DNA of 64,000 nucleotides from Isoetes taiwanensis (Eukaryota; Streptophyta; Lycopodiopsida; Isoetales; Isoetaceae), in contig JAJEKV010000041.1 of the NCBI GenBank assembly GCA_021234155.1, positions 1,800,447 to 1,864,446 on the forward strand. The letters are read 5' to 3'. Every line of letters starts with the position of its first letter. The stretch's first letter is position 1. Shown in pieces: positions 1 through 10,800 of the stretch. Under the pieces are notes generated by a model. That model made no database searches, was not told the DNA's origin, and saw only the letters and a program-made list of their open reading frames with translations. The translations under genes were made by a program, and so were the position numbers.

Positions 1-1074
1 CTGGTATTCTAAGGTGCAACTAAAAGAATTTGGTGGACGAATACGAAGAAACTTTGCAAGATTAGAAGGCAAAGTTCAAGACCTACAAAACTTTATATTT
101 GAAATTCCATATTATTAATTGCAATTATTTTATTGACAAAATATCTAGATATTGATATGCATAAAATTGCTAAATTCTTTACTAACGATTGTAAAGAGAT
201 CAAGTCCTCTAACTGAACTGAGGCCTTCCCTAACTGAAAAGGGACGAAAGCCCTCTAATGGAACTGAGGCCATTTCTAACTGAACTGAAATGGGAAATTT
301 GTAACCTTTAAAAGAATTAAGGTTATAGAATTAAATATCCTTAACAGAACTAGGATAGACAATCTTTCCTCGGGGTTAACGCGGACGTTTAACCTCGGGA
401 AGGGAAGGATTGTTACGGCTCAATGCCAGCTTGGGGGAGTGGCTCAGGCAAGACGCAACATGAGTTAATATTCCAAAGGTTAGAGATTGTTTGCTAAGGG
501 TTATAATTTTATAACATGGCATATGGGTATAGCTAGGTATGTCAACATTTTAAAGGTGAACAAACAATTGTGCATTTTTAAAAATACAAAGGGGCGCGGC
601 TGATAACGGCCCGCGACCCCTTTATCTGAAACTGCTCGAAATAGTATCAGAGCAGCAGACGTTTCCCGGATTCAAGGGAAAAGGGCGGATTCGGTTCTGC
701 CTTAAGATTAAACCCAGCTATTCTTGGCCGATTCATAGATATTTCGGATCTTCTACCTTTTACTAGATAACTAGGGATTAGAAAAGGCCAAACCGGAAAT
801 AGGCTATTCTTCCCTTTAAATACAACTGCTCTTCTTATTCTTAGACAGAAAACTCCGTCCGTGTGATCAAGGTTTCCAGTGTCTTGCAGTAGTGAGGATT
901 GAACGAGCTTCTTATTAAGCCTTGGTTTCTTGGTTGCGGTCTTAACAGCAAGTAACGGATCTTGCGCAAAGCCTAGCCCGGTTGGGTGGTTAAATCTCCT
1001 AACGATTGGAGAGTGTTTCTAAATTCTTTGGGTTTTCTTTCTTTGAAGTGTTGTGTTTATCTTTCATTGTATCA
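1..1074 (+). mobile_element. 3' end of an LTR retrotransposon (fossil, cut by the window edge)
   Basis: A short open frame at 2-118 ends in a basic, coiled-coil-like tail of unknown function. About 280 bases of spacer follow, then a purine tract GGGAAGGGAAGGA at 398-410 directly abuts TGTTACGG at 411, the usual polypurine tract/3' LTR junction. From 411 a U3-R-U5-like stretch has a TATA-like CTTTAAATAC near 815-825 and a plausible CA end near 1074. The 5' half lies outside the window, so family (Ty3 or Copia) and target duplication cannot be judged. The LTR right end is approximate. It is a broken, partial copy. Confidence 0.42.
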
Positions 1075-2800
1075 GGGGAGATAATGTTATGCCTAAAATA
1101 TTTTTACAGACCATTGTTATATATTGTGCATGCATATTAATATGGGGCATAATGAAATGTTCTATGGTATTTGGGCCATAGATGTGTAATGGTCGCATGT
1201 CACCTAGTCTAAGTTATCATGGTGCTCCATGGCAAGATAGACTAGGGTATGATGTTGCCTTGCCATTGGGCTTGGGAATGATCATATGGGGTTTGGAATG
1301 ATTTCCCTTCAATGAATAACAAGGCAACTTAAATACATTTAGCGCTAAGTTTGCAAATACCTTAATGGTTTGAAAACCATTGTGTTGTAAAAGGTGAGCA
1401 CCCCTTAAATCGGGGATGCCACCGATCTGCCAGCTAACAGCAGCGTGAGTTGCGAGACTGGAATCGACTACTGCCAATTTAGCTTCTGGCCAGGGAACCA
1501 ACTGGTTAGTCCTGGGCATGTGCTTCCATCAAGCAAGGGCGGCGACTGTTAGAGGGGAGGAAGCCGGAGAAAGACTAGAGCGGTCGGATTTTGTTGCAGA
1601 AGGGAGCAACAAGAGCAGATCGAAGGGAGAGGCCGGAATTGTTACAGAAAAGGGTTGAGCAAGGATTCAAAGACAGGGCTTGTGCGCACGAAATGGCAGT
1701 ACAGTATAAAGCTTAATTTTGATAAGCTCATGGTGACGGTCGGATGGTCTGTCAGCTTTACGCTGATGGTCTGCGCTAGTTACCATCCTCTTTTGCTTAC
1801 CATAAAATGAATTAAGCTCCCTTGTAATAAGCCGGGTGGTGTGACTGTCATTTATGGCAGATCATGCTACCATGAATCCTAGGCTCCCTAAACTATGAGG
1901 CTCTCTCTCTTGCGAGCTCTGTAATATCAGCTTAAGCAAAGCCTTAGGCATGCTCTGGGCTGCTCCTTGCGAAGGCAGTGCTAGTTTTTATTCACTACTA
2001 AGCACTGGCCTCTACTTGTTCTCTGGTAAGGGTAAGCGTGTGCTTCCCCTATTGGATTAGCTTGTGAGTACTGGTGAGAGAGATAGAGGATGTCGGTATG
2101 GGACGATGTCTTGTATCTATCAATAGTCCAGTGGGGGCAAGTTGTCCATTGTGGAGCTATGCTCCTCCACGGTTACAGTATCTTAGAAGATACTGGGGTA
2201 AGCGAGTAATTGCTACAAGGGAGTTTTGTGCATGGCATAGTTATAGATAAGCGTGGCTTGTCTGAAATGGGACGAAGGTACTTGTGAGGTAAAGCCTGCC
2301 GCTGGTATGGGACAATGGCATGCGGAACCAACAGTCTAGTAGCCTGAGTCCGTATGATGCTTGCAGTTTCTCCCTCACTTTAGATCCGCCAGCGCGGGGG
2401 TTCTAGACGACGTACTGTCTAGATATGGCGGGGTGTGTCTGCTTGGCAGATGCTATGGTGCGTGTGGTGGATTCCATATGTGTGTTCTTGCAGTCCGTCA
2501 GTCATTGCTTCGTGTTGACACTCCCGGATAACTCTTATGCATGTTACTAACACGTGAAAGCTTGTGCAGGCTATGTAATAGCTGGCAGAGCATATGTGTG
2601 CATTTAGTTATCTTGTGTTGTCGTCTTGTTATTTGTATACGTGGCTTACATGTATATAGCCTAGTGAGAGGCATTACTTGTTCTGTGTACTCTGATGGTT
2701 TGATGTAAATACAAATCGAAATTTTTGGTACTAAAATTTTGGTTCGTAACATGCGTTCATATGGTTGTAAGAAAACTCCTAGTATACTCTTACTTTTAGC
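1075..2800. other. no recognisable gene
   Basis: Moderate-GC DNA with no long open frame and no protein similarity that I recognise. Short repeated phrases (variants of GGTATGGGACGATG around 2095, 2270 and 2295) suggest decayed repeat DNA, possibly retroelement LTR or leader, but no ends were found. Confidence 0.5.
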
Positions 2801-3012
2801 TAAATACCCCTCCCATATAGTGTTTGGATTTCTTCTATTTGAAGCCCCTATCGATTATGTACGCCATATTATCATTTAAAAACCCCTCCCATACAGTGTT
2901 TGGATTTTATCATATTTCTCGCCCCTTTTGATTTTATCCGGCATTTGATTATTAAAAAGGCCCTCATACACAATTGCATATGCCATTAAAAAGTTCCTCT
3001 TACAATTTGATG
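2801..3012. repeat. 76-bp tandem repeat, about 2.7 units
   Basis: Units start at 2801, 2877 and 2953, exactly 76 bases apart. Each begins TAAAnACCCCTCCCATA or a variant, and the first two share AGTGTTTGGATTT. The third unit is more diverged and fades near 3010. Divergence between units shows the array is old. No coding potential. Confidence 0.75.
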
Positions 3013-3192
3013 TAGCCTTTAATTTTGCATCCATGTCCATACACTTTTCAGGATTGACAAGATAATATATTAATCAAGATATTTATATATATTCTCGCTT
3101 ACTACATGATAAACACATGTGGCAATTTATCTACAGTAGTATACCTTCGTGTTATCTCATGAACATTACTGTATGGCAGTATATATTTTTCT

Positions 3193-3390
3193 ACTGTTTT
3201 TTCCCTCGAAAACCCAAAGGGGCGAGAGTTTTTTAATCCTGGCAGTAAAATTGGTACTGCTACGTGCACCTACTATTTGGCATTTATTGCTACACATTGT
3301 ATTGTGTTCCATAGACCAATTGACATCTGAGGATGTTAAAACCCAATTCAATTCAATTCATGAATGAATGAATGAATGAATGATTGAATT
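3193..3390 (+). mobile_element. LINE 3' tail (5'-truncated copy)
   Basis: One of five copies of the same 3' module in this window (others near 9241, 23791, 50905 and 54595). The order is a T-rich lead, TTCCCTCGAAAACCC, a G/C stretch able to pair with it, TTTTTTAATCCT, a spacer, a block resembling CATAGACCAATTGACATCTG, then a short tandem tail, here (TTCAA)n passing into (TGAA)n. Copies near 9.0 and 23.5 kb are preceded by the cysteine/histidine end of a LINE ORF2, which identifies the module as LINE 3' UTR. No coding part is left here. Confidence 0.6.
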
Positions 3391-3515
3391 ATGGACTGAA
3401 TTAACGTACATGGTGCAAATTTTAATAGACCAATTAACAGTTAATATTTTGCAATCCAACAACAATAGCTGAAACAATAAATAGTACCAACATGGCAGCT
3501 ACTGTTTTGAATAAT

Positions 3516-4438
3516 GCCCTTTTTCCACAACCCTGTAGTCTTATAATTATAGAACTATGATTGGGCCACATCATCAGATAAGACACCAGGGCTTTTCCAC
3601 GGTATCTTTTTAAACATGTCTCATTTGAAGTCCATACAAGCATAGTGTCGCATTTTCTTCCGGGGGAAACCCCCCGCCACAAAATGCGACAGCCAAACTT
3701 GGCTAATCCCAGGCCTTCTTGGCCGCAATCTTAGGGTGGCCCAAAAATAAGTTGCGGGAATTGTGTCTCTGGCATCCGATGACAAAGATCAATATCAAAT
3801 TCGCAGATTTGCAGTCCATTAGTTCGATCTGCTCAAAGTTTTTGGTTTTTATAACACAATGGATGCTTTTATTTTCTGAAGCACATCTTCGAGCTCTATG
3901 ATCGATGTTTCAGCTTGAGCCCTGCTCTGCTTTGTGTTGCATGTCTGATGTTAGCCTGCTCTGCTCTGATGTTTCATGCCTGATGCAACAATGGAAAACA
4001 ATAGTAGAAATATTGGGAATTATATTATCGGCAAAAAGATTCAATGGACAGAATGGAAAGTAGGATCGACCAGAGAAGAGGAATGGCAAGCTTCTCTTTG
4101 TAGTATGCATTCTTAAGAAAATGCCAGCAAAAGATGACTATGTATTGCAAGAAAACCAAAAGGGGTTTACTTTTGGAGTGCTTCTTCAATTTGCAAGAAG
4201 GGTCAGTGTACGAAGGAGATGCAAAGTTGGCAAATTTTCAGCTTTCCCTGTTCGAATTGCTTGCTTCAATCTGCATATGAAAAACCAAGATTATAAGGCA
4301 TGTCTTATGTTAAGAGTAAATGTCTTATTCTGAAGTAATGGAAAACTGATTTGTTTAAGACGTGTCTTATCTATGACATGGAGCCCAAAAGGGTGTCTTA
4401 AAAAAATATGTATAATAAGAATGCTGTGGAAAAAGGGC
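3516..4438. mobile_element. candidate non-autonomous TIR transposon
   Basis: A perfect 14-bp inverted repeat GCCCTTTTTCCACA lies at 3516-3529 and in reverse at 4425-4438, enclosing 923 bp. Subterminal AAGACA/TGTCTTA motifs are present on both sides. I could not find a matching target duplication, so this may be chance or a very old copy. No transposase is inside. Confidence 0.3.
3646..3691. repeat. GC-capped hairpin
   Basis: TGTCGCATTTT (3646-3656) and its exact reverse complement (3681-3691) enclose a second inverted pair, GGGGG/CCCCC. The result is a compact two-step hairpin. It sits inside the candidate TIR element. Confidence 0.65.
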
Positions 4439-4765
4439 CTAGTCCTATGTAATATGCAACTTATAAACTTGTTGCGGCTGACAAAAATTCATGTTCTTGC
4501 TGGATGACAATCACCTATCAAGGTACCAAGACCTAAAATCATCTCCTAAACTAAGTGAGTCTGATGCTTTGAATTATATGCAGACTATCCTTATTTATAT
4601 CATAGGGCTTTTCCTCCACCAACCATAGACTCCCTTTCGTGCATGTACAAAAATTTCAAAAAAAGTTCGTATTTTCATTGGTAGGTATACAAACGAAAAC
4701 ACATTGAAATTGAACCCCTTTCATTACGCATGTGGTTTTGGAGGGTCTTCTAAGTGATCCTCCCT
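4439..4765. other. no recognisable gene
   Basis: AT-rich sequence with no open frame worth noting, between the candidate TIR element and the first hairpin element. Confidence 0.5.
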
Positions 4766-5170
4766 TGGGATAAACACCCCTAAGAGCCCATTACATCATA
4801 TAAACGGGCAAGCCCGGACGGGCGAGCCCCTTATTCTGAGGTAATGTGCGAGCAGGGGTGTTTATCCCCTTTAATCGGGCAGGCAAGTTTCCTCATCCAT
4901 AGCTGGCTTATCAGAGGTTCGGGCAGGGTATCGATGGATTATCAGAGGTTTAGCAGGCTGTAGATTGGTTATTAGAGATTTGGAAAACTGTAGATCAATT
5001 ATTAGAGGTTTGGCGGCCTGGATTATCAGGACGCCTGGCTTAGGAGGTTGAATTGTGCATGCCGCTATCTTTTCCTAGGGTTTGCTTGCCTGTTATGTCG
5101 TATCGCTTGCCTGTTATGCCCTATCGCAGAGCAGGAATCAACGGCCAGGAATGGCTTGATCCAAAAGCAT
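4766..5170 (+). mobile_element. hairpin element, family A, copy 1
   Basis: An imperfect palindrome at 4766-4871 has GGGATAAACACCCCT at its left foot and AGGGGTGTTTATCCCC at its right foot. It is followed by TTTAATCGGGCAGGCAAG, CCTCATCCATA, four or five copies of variants of GGATTATCAGAGG (4920-5030), a TTGCCTGTTATGCCCTATC block (duplicated, 5070-5125) and AATCAACGG. The same order recurs at 18.9-19.34 kb and, inverted, at 44.17-44.56 kb. It has no coding capacity. Arms are diverged, so this copy is older than the 44-kb copy. Outer limits are approximate. Confidence 0.6.
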
Positions 5171-7500
5171 GCTGATTAAGGCGGATTTAACCTAAATGCA
5201 AGGTTCTGGGGTAAAACCTTACCTGCAACTGCTTCATTTTTTTCAGCCGTTGCATGACTTGTCCTCTTGCAGCAGTTTTGTCTTTGGTGGTTAAATCAGA
5301 TTGCAATGAGAATGGTTTTTCTTGATTTGTGATGTAAAGGAGGGGCAAAGCCCCACTTTTGGCCTTGCTTCATGGCGCATCCGGGTAGTAGTTTAAGGCT
5401 TAGCCAGAAAGCTCCAGTAGTACCACATACATGGCAAAATTTAGAAGCGCAAAATCCTTCAACTTAATCATATACAACATAAAATCCTTCAACTTTTCGA
5501 GTGCGCTAGGCATTTGATTGCAAAGGCTTATTAAAACACATACCATTTGCGGGAAATGGAGTAAAGGTGCAGATCAAAAAGTTCCCAACTAAACAAATCT
5601 GAGCGAAAGAAGGAAGACAACCTGATATCCACAAATCTCTACAACTAGATTACCTAGTTGAATCTCTCAGGCGAATGCCGAACCCCAAAATTGGAAGGGG
5701 CTTTATTTGCAACCTAGAATGACTCATCCAAAAAACACATACCAAAAGAAAGAAAGAAAAAAGAAAAAAGAAAAGAAAAGGAAAGACACAAGCCAGAACC
5801 ACATGGTTTTCTCTCTCCTCGAAAATTACTAGCTACGAAATGGTGCACTCTAGAAACACTATTTAGAGACGTATATGAATACAATGGCTAAATTATAGCA
5901 AAAGCATATCAAAATACAAAAAACTCTAATGATTATACTAGATAATCTATCTATCTGTCTACCAACCTACCTATCTAGTATCTATTTAAAATCTCTTATG
6001 AATGTGTTGCAACTTTGAGTGTGACTCAACGATGAATGATAAAATGTAAATGCTTTAAATGTTGCCAAATCCTGGCAAAACTGAGGCGTGAGGGTAAACA
6101 CCTTTTGATATGATTCTCAATCCACCCCCATTTTTGCGGCGGGGCCCTCCCGGGGAGGGGGGGTTGGCTTTTTGGTACAAATATACGATTTACTATTTTG
6201 ATTTTAAGAATTCTGGGAGAGAGTTGAGATTTCTAGATAGCATACTTTGGAGCATATGCTCTATTTATAAGATCAAGATTTACCCATTATGAGAGTTATG
6301 CATTATTAAAGATTCTAAATGCTTCCATCTAATTATATTCTCAAATGAAATACCAAAAGAATTTGGTTGCTTTGACCATTATCTTGCATGTACACATGTT
6401 TGTCTGCAACTTTATACATGAACTCTTCAACTTAACTAAGATTCAAGGCAACTTTGCAACACCATCTGTTCCTTTGGTATTGAGTCAAGGTGTTGCAACT
6501 AAAACAATATTGTCCAATACGAAATTTATATTCGACATAATCCAAAAACAAGTACGCTTGGATGTAACACATAAATGTTAACATTTATCTATGGAAAAAG
6601 CCCTACGTCAAGCGAGATTGTGCCAATTGCCATATGTCTTGGCACGAATTCAGAGGTCTAAATTGACCGAGACATCTCGTGGATAAGGAAATTGACTCTA
6701 ACTTGCATGTGGTCCCTAGCTAGATACCTAGAAGCTATTGTTGGTAGTCTAGTCTAGAAAGATGTACGTAGAAAATAGTAGATAAGTCACATGTTAAAGA
6801 AGTTCAGATTGAATTGTAGTTCAAAATATAGCCAAAGTAATGGCATCTTGCCAAGCACCACACACCATTCCATTATTATATTTTTATTTTAAATCTATGT
6901 TTTTTTATAACAACCCCTTCAATTATTTTAGGGATATGGTCTATGGTTTTATGAATTATATCCATATCAAATCCCCCGAGAATCTTCTGTTATTTTGCTA
7001 CATATTAGAGAATTTCTACAATTTATGCCTTTTTCTTCTTCTTTTTCTTGGGTTGATTAGTTTTATTGTATGTATTGTGTATGCCTAGGAACATCCTTAG
7101 ATTGGCCTTTTTCAATGTGAATGCCATCATATGTGAATGCTGTGAGTTAGTTACAGAGGAGTTGTAAGGAATTTCATGTTTATAAAAAGGAATGTCGATA
7201 TATACATGTTTATTTATATAAGGAATTTCAATTTCTAGGAACAAAGCTATGGACCACACTTCTAGCATCTTAAGGAATGGGGACCATTCTGGGCATGGAG
7301 GCTATTAAATTGAATGGGGCATGCTTGGAAAGTCCCATTTTGCAGGAGCCAGCAGTGTTGAAGGGACAAGTTATTATGCCAGTTGTGCCACGTTAGGATA
7401 GGGAAGCCAAAATATAACATATATATATGGTGATGGTGGCAAGGAGGGGTAATGGAACAAAGAGGAGCAGTGGGAGAGGTTTGGAGGGTTTGATTTGGAT
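5171..7500. other. AT-rich intergenic DNA with simple repeats
   Basis: No supported gene. Visible items are a purine AAAG tract (5745-5790), a degenerate CTAT/CTAC microsatellite (5945-5985), a GC-rich C/G block at 6120-6170 and a pyrimidine TTCTTC tract at 7030-7050. Two diverged repeats containing TTTGATTTGGATATA lie just upstream of the OSR gene (about 7488-7555). Confidence 0.5.
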
Positions 7501-7606
7501 ATAGAAAGAGAGGCAATTGGAGAGTGTGGGGAGTTTGATTTGGATATAATATAAAGGGAAGCAGTTGGAGAGTTTTGGAGAGTTTTGGGAGCGTTCTATA
7601 GGCGTT

Positions 7607-7774
7607 ATGGAGAAGAAAGCAGTGGTGGTAGTTTGTTTGGTGGTGGCATTTTTGGTGCTTCCAGCGGTTCTGCCACCTCTCCCTCCTCCCCCTTCCGTCT
7701 TCATAATTTTACCATTCCTTGCGTTTCTTCCTCTCCTTCTGCTCGCTATTCTGCAGCCTCACAACCATGACTAG
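7607..7774 (+). CDS. OSR-domain (ARGOS-like) micro-membrane protein
   Basis: A 55-residue protein starting at the only in-frame ATG; the frame is closed upstream by TAA at 7547. It consists of two hydrophobic segments (about residues 4-21 and 30-48) joined by the proline turn LPPLPPPP at residues 22-29, ending in a short polar tail QPHNHD. This is the hallmark of the OSR domain of plant ARGOS, ARL and OSR1 proteins, ER-membrane proteins that promote organ growth and dampen ethylene signalling. It is shorter than typical flowering-plant members because it lacks the variable N-terminal region; an upstream exon cannot be excluded. It stands alone, with no neighbour in the same process. The identification rests on the motif and the two-helix layout. 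Role in this organism is inferred. Confidence 0.72.
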   Translation: MEKKAVVVVCLVVAFLVLPAVLPPLPPPPSVFIILPFLAFLPLLLLAILQPHNHD

Positions 7775-8351
7775 CTATTTCTTGTCACGATTTTTCATGG
7801 GCACATCCTTTTTGCCCCTGAAACGGAGGAAATCCTTAAGAAAATCCTTGACCCAAAGAGGAAATCCTTGAAGCTTATAATCCATTTTGCTCCCTACTCC
7901 ATATCCTACTCCATAATCTCATCGCTAAGGTTCTGGGTCCCTATTTGATCCTTGAAAAAATATAGAGGACCGAACATGTCTTTCCTGTCATTTTTCGTTT
8001 GCATAGCTTTGGCTTTCTAAAGCTTGATTTTTGTCTGGATAATAGGCATGATTTATATAACAAAGACCACCTAAACTACATGTAACATCAGTGCACATGG
8101 GTGATTATATATACGGCTATTTGTTAACAACTTGTTGCCTTCTTGAAGCCAGTTCTGAATTCATGGGTCCCAAGAACAATTCATCCTTATGAACGTGATT
8201 TATGCTAATACAATTCAATATGTGAAATAGATCGACAAAGGGTTGCAAGCAAAACCCTAGGCTAGATAAAATATCAAAGTCACACACCAGCTACTCTTGT
8301 AAAAGAGCATTCGTTAACAAAGCCCTCAGGAGTTAAAATCTAGCTCAACTA
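7775..8351. other. intergenic, no gene seen
   Basis: 3' flank of the OSR gene. It contains two repeats of GAAATCCTT...AAATCCTTGA at 7825-7875 and otherwise nothing recognisable. Confidence 0.5.
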
Positions 8352-9000
8352 TTACCCTAAGTCTGTCAACCCCACGTATATATAGGCTTCCACGCTCTTC
8401 CAGACCTCGTTTCTGCTTTCTTCTTTTAATTGCTCTTTCCTTCCCTTATAACTGTGTGTACCACCGAGAACATAATAAGTGTAGTCCTCGAAGTCAGCCT
8501 TCCTGTACTGCCTGCGTTCCTGGACCTGCGTTCTATCCATCATAACAACAAGTGGTGACACATGGGCAAGTGGATTTCTTTGCATTCTCTGCTTCAGTAT
8601 AGCCATATGTGCTGCGTACAACTTCCTTACCTGAAGTACTCTGACCCCATCCTCATTTTTCAGTGGCCTCTTGATCGTGCTCAATGTTAGTGATATTGTT
8701 TTCTTCAAAAGCTTTATCTCGTTAACCCTTTTTAAGATAGCACTTGACCTGTCTGAGTGTTTCAAAACAATATTTGCACCAGGAGCCTTTTGAAGTGCTT
8801 CTGTTGACTCCTCGATTGTCAAAGTTAGATTTCTTAGTAGCCCGTGTCTTCACAACCAAGGCTTTCCTCTTGCCCTTCCCTTTCAGTACAACCTCTTCCT
8901 CTTCTTCCTCCTCCTGCTCCTCTTCCGGCTCGCTCTCTTTCTCCACGTCCTCTTTAGCACGTGGGTTAGGAGCTTTGTTAGTGTTGCCACCAGGGCGCCA
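8352..9000 (-). pseudogene. ParB/sulfiredoxin-like domain protein, fragmented
   Basis: Two overlapping minus-strand open frames read as one protein with a frame change near 8820. The N-terminal part (8722-8990) is very acidic (runs of glutamate) and then basic (KGKGKRK, KTRATKK). The C-terminal part (8352-8822) has a helical basic region, then NPLAHVSPLVVMMD, and YYVLGGTHSYKGRKEQL. A hydrophobic strand, a short loop and GGxHxxxxRxxL resembles the ParB/sulfiredoxin-fold core, where ParB proteins have a G-x-x-R motif. Neither frame has a convincing ATG start. It could be a spliced gene, a captured fragment or part of an undescribed element. No function can be assigned. The domain call is inferred from a short motif. 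Confidence 0.35.
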
Positions 9001-9378
9001 TTAAAGATGAATGTCATGCCTTCCAGATCTTCCTAGCCTTTGCCCATATCCGAACGCGGTATGTTCGGTTAGTTGTGCCTGACCAGCCGCTGCACGAGTT
9101 ATTGAATATGGCGTCCGTGGGCTTGTTGGAGTCATACCTCCAGGAGGTTATGGATACATGGACTCAGTTGTGTCCTCCGGAGCAGTATTGAATTGTCCTA
9201 TACAATTGTACAGTGTACCAGCATACTTATTACTGGTAAGGTTTTTCCCTCGAAAACCCTTTGGGGCGGGGTTTTTTAATCCTGTCAGTAATACGCTTGC
9301 TGCTCTTTTTTTGTTTGGGTCTCATAGGCCAATTGGTTTCTGTGGATGATAAAAAATCTATTCAATTCTTTTCTTTTT
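9001..9378 (+). mobile_element. LINE 3' fragment (ORF2 C-terminus plus 3' UTR)
   Basis: The plus strand reads DECHAFQ, an acidic/His/Cys remnant of the LINE C-terminal zinc-binding segment. It continues LHELLNMASVGLLESYLQEV and stops near 9191. The 3' module follows at 9241-9378: TTTTCCCTCGAAAACCC, TTTTTTAATCCTGTCAGTAA, CATAGGCCAATTGG and a decayed (TTCAA)-type tail. The same protein segment is seen at 23.5 kb, so both belong to one LINE family. 5'-truncated and inactive. Confidence 0.6.
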
Positions 9379-9817
9379 AATGCAAATATGCCTGAAATAC
9401 ATCCAGCACTGTAGAATAAGAAGACCACCTTTCAAGAAGGTAATTATTCTTCAATACCTACACGTGATGTTCCAATAAATAGAGACATAAACAAAATAAC
9501 GACAACGGAGAGTGTGACCATAGCATCATGAAGTTCCAAAACTAACTGTTATGATATTCCAGACTGCATACATACTAATCATAGACTTTATAATGAGTGT
9601 TGTGCTCCACTTTTGCCTTTTTAGATTCCCTTATTTTTCTTTCTACAGAATGAAGCACATGTCAATGACACATTTGCAATTTTCCCAATAGCCACACTCA
9701 CCTGCCATATAAACACTATTGTATGCTGATCTGAGAGCATCTAGATCACTATCTGCTCTCAGATCAAATGAGCAGCAAAACAGTTGAAGAAGTCACATTT
9801 ACTTTCGTTTTCAGTAA
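9379..9817. other. no recognisable gene
   Basis: AT-rich DNA between a LINE tail and a TRIM-related fossil. Nothing identified. Confidence 0.5.
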
Positions 9818-10800
9818 TAACCTACCGTCAAATGATATTCCGGGTCATACTTCCCCCCATGGAGACTCGAACTCGAGCCCTGCTCTGATACCAAATGCAA
9901 CGTTCCTAACCGACATGCCCTTAACCAACTCAGCAAAACCGTCTAGACGTTTATGAGTAGTCGCTTCTACCCATTTATGCCGTTGTCTCGGGAACGCGAC
10001 ACCCAGATCTACTCGAGCGGTCTCCCATGGGTCTGTTACATCTCCTGCTTCCTCTTGTAGGCCCCGAACCACCACATTATGATCTCTCTACCTCTTCTCT
10101 TAATGCTCTCTGATCCTAAGGTCAATGCTGATCGTCTCGATAGGTGCCATATACTGTTTGCGAGGTGCGGACTGTGGCCTAGATTGGAGTTGCGATGATA
10201 TAGGCCGACATGATGGTGTAACAACTGCCTATCTGGGCTGACATCGCGCGAGCATTTGAACATGCAGGGCCATTGTATTATGTAGAGTGGCATTTCCCTT
10301 CCGAAGATGGGAGTTCAGCTCGTGTTGGACTTGTTTCTGTCTTATCAATCTGTGCACGCACTGCTGCACAGCTGTGCTCCAATTTTTGCAGTTAGGATGT
10401 AACTGTAATGTCCACTGCCGATGACGTTGTTTCAAATGTGGCCGCCCTATTCTAACGGGCCTGAAGTTGTGATTGACTCTCTTTAGTTACCGTCTGGATC
10501 CTCTGCAACATGGTGGCAGTCTCCCCAGCCTCTGATCGAAGGTGGAAGATAGCTGCGTTCGTCTCCTTGCTCAAAGTGTTTTATGTCTTGTGTCATGGCT
10601 TCAATGCTTGTGGACAGGGTGTCCAGGCGGTCGTGTAGGTCAACGAAACCAAGCTTATCCTACTGCCTTTTGAACTGCACCAAGCAGATGCTATCCTCAA
10701 GCTGTTATATGCGTGCCTCCATCCCTGCAACATTGTTTCTCTGTAGCCAGTTGCCTTTCGAGCACGTGGCACCCTATAATGGGATTCCACCCTAAGTCAG
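9818..10800 (-). mobile_element. TRIM-family LTR with retroelement internal DNA (fossil)
   Basis: A 145-bp LTR lies at 9896-10040 (on the minus strand it starts TGTAACAG and ends in a short inverted end). On its low-coordinate side is a tRNA-Met-type primer-binding site (TGGTATCAGAGCA on the minus strand, 9881-9893) with the same internal sequence as the TRIM at 22.0 kb. On its other side is a purine-rich tract followed by about 700 bp of decayed minus-strand coding DNA with a coiled-coil, gag-like look (10200-10760). One LTR bordered by internal DNA on both sides suggests a tandem or recombined pair. Broken, with several disruptions; old. Confidence 0.45.

Noticed and set aside
4606-6608. 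Inverted pair GGGCTTTTCC / GGAAAAAGCCC as ends of a 2-kb element
   Set aside because: The similarity is about ten bases with a gap and there is no target duplication.
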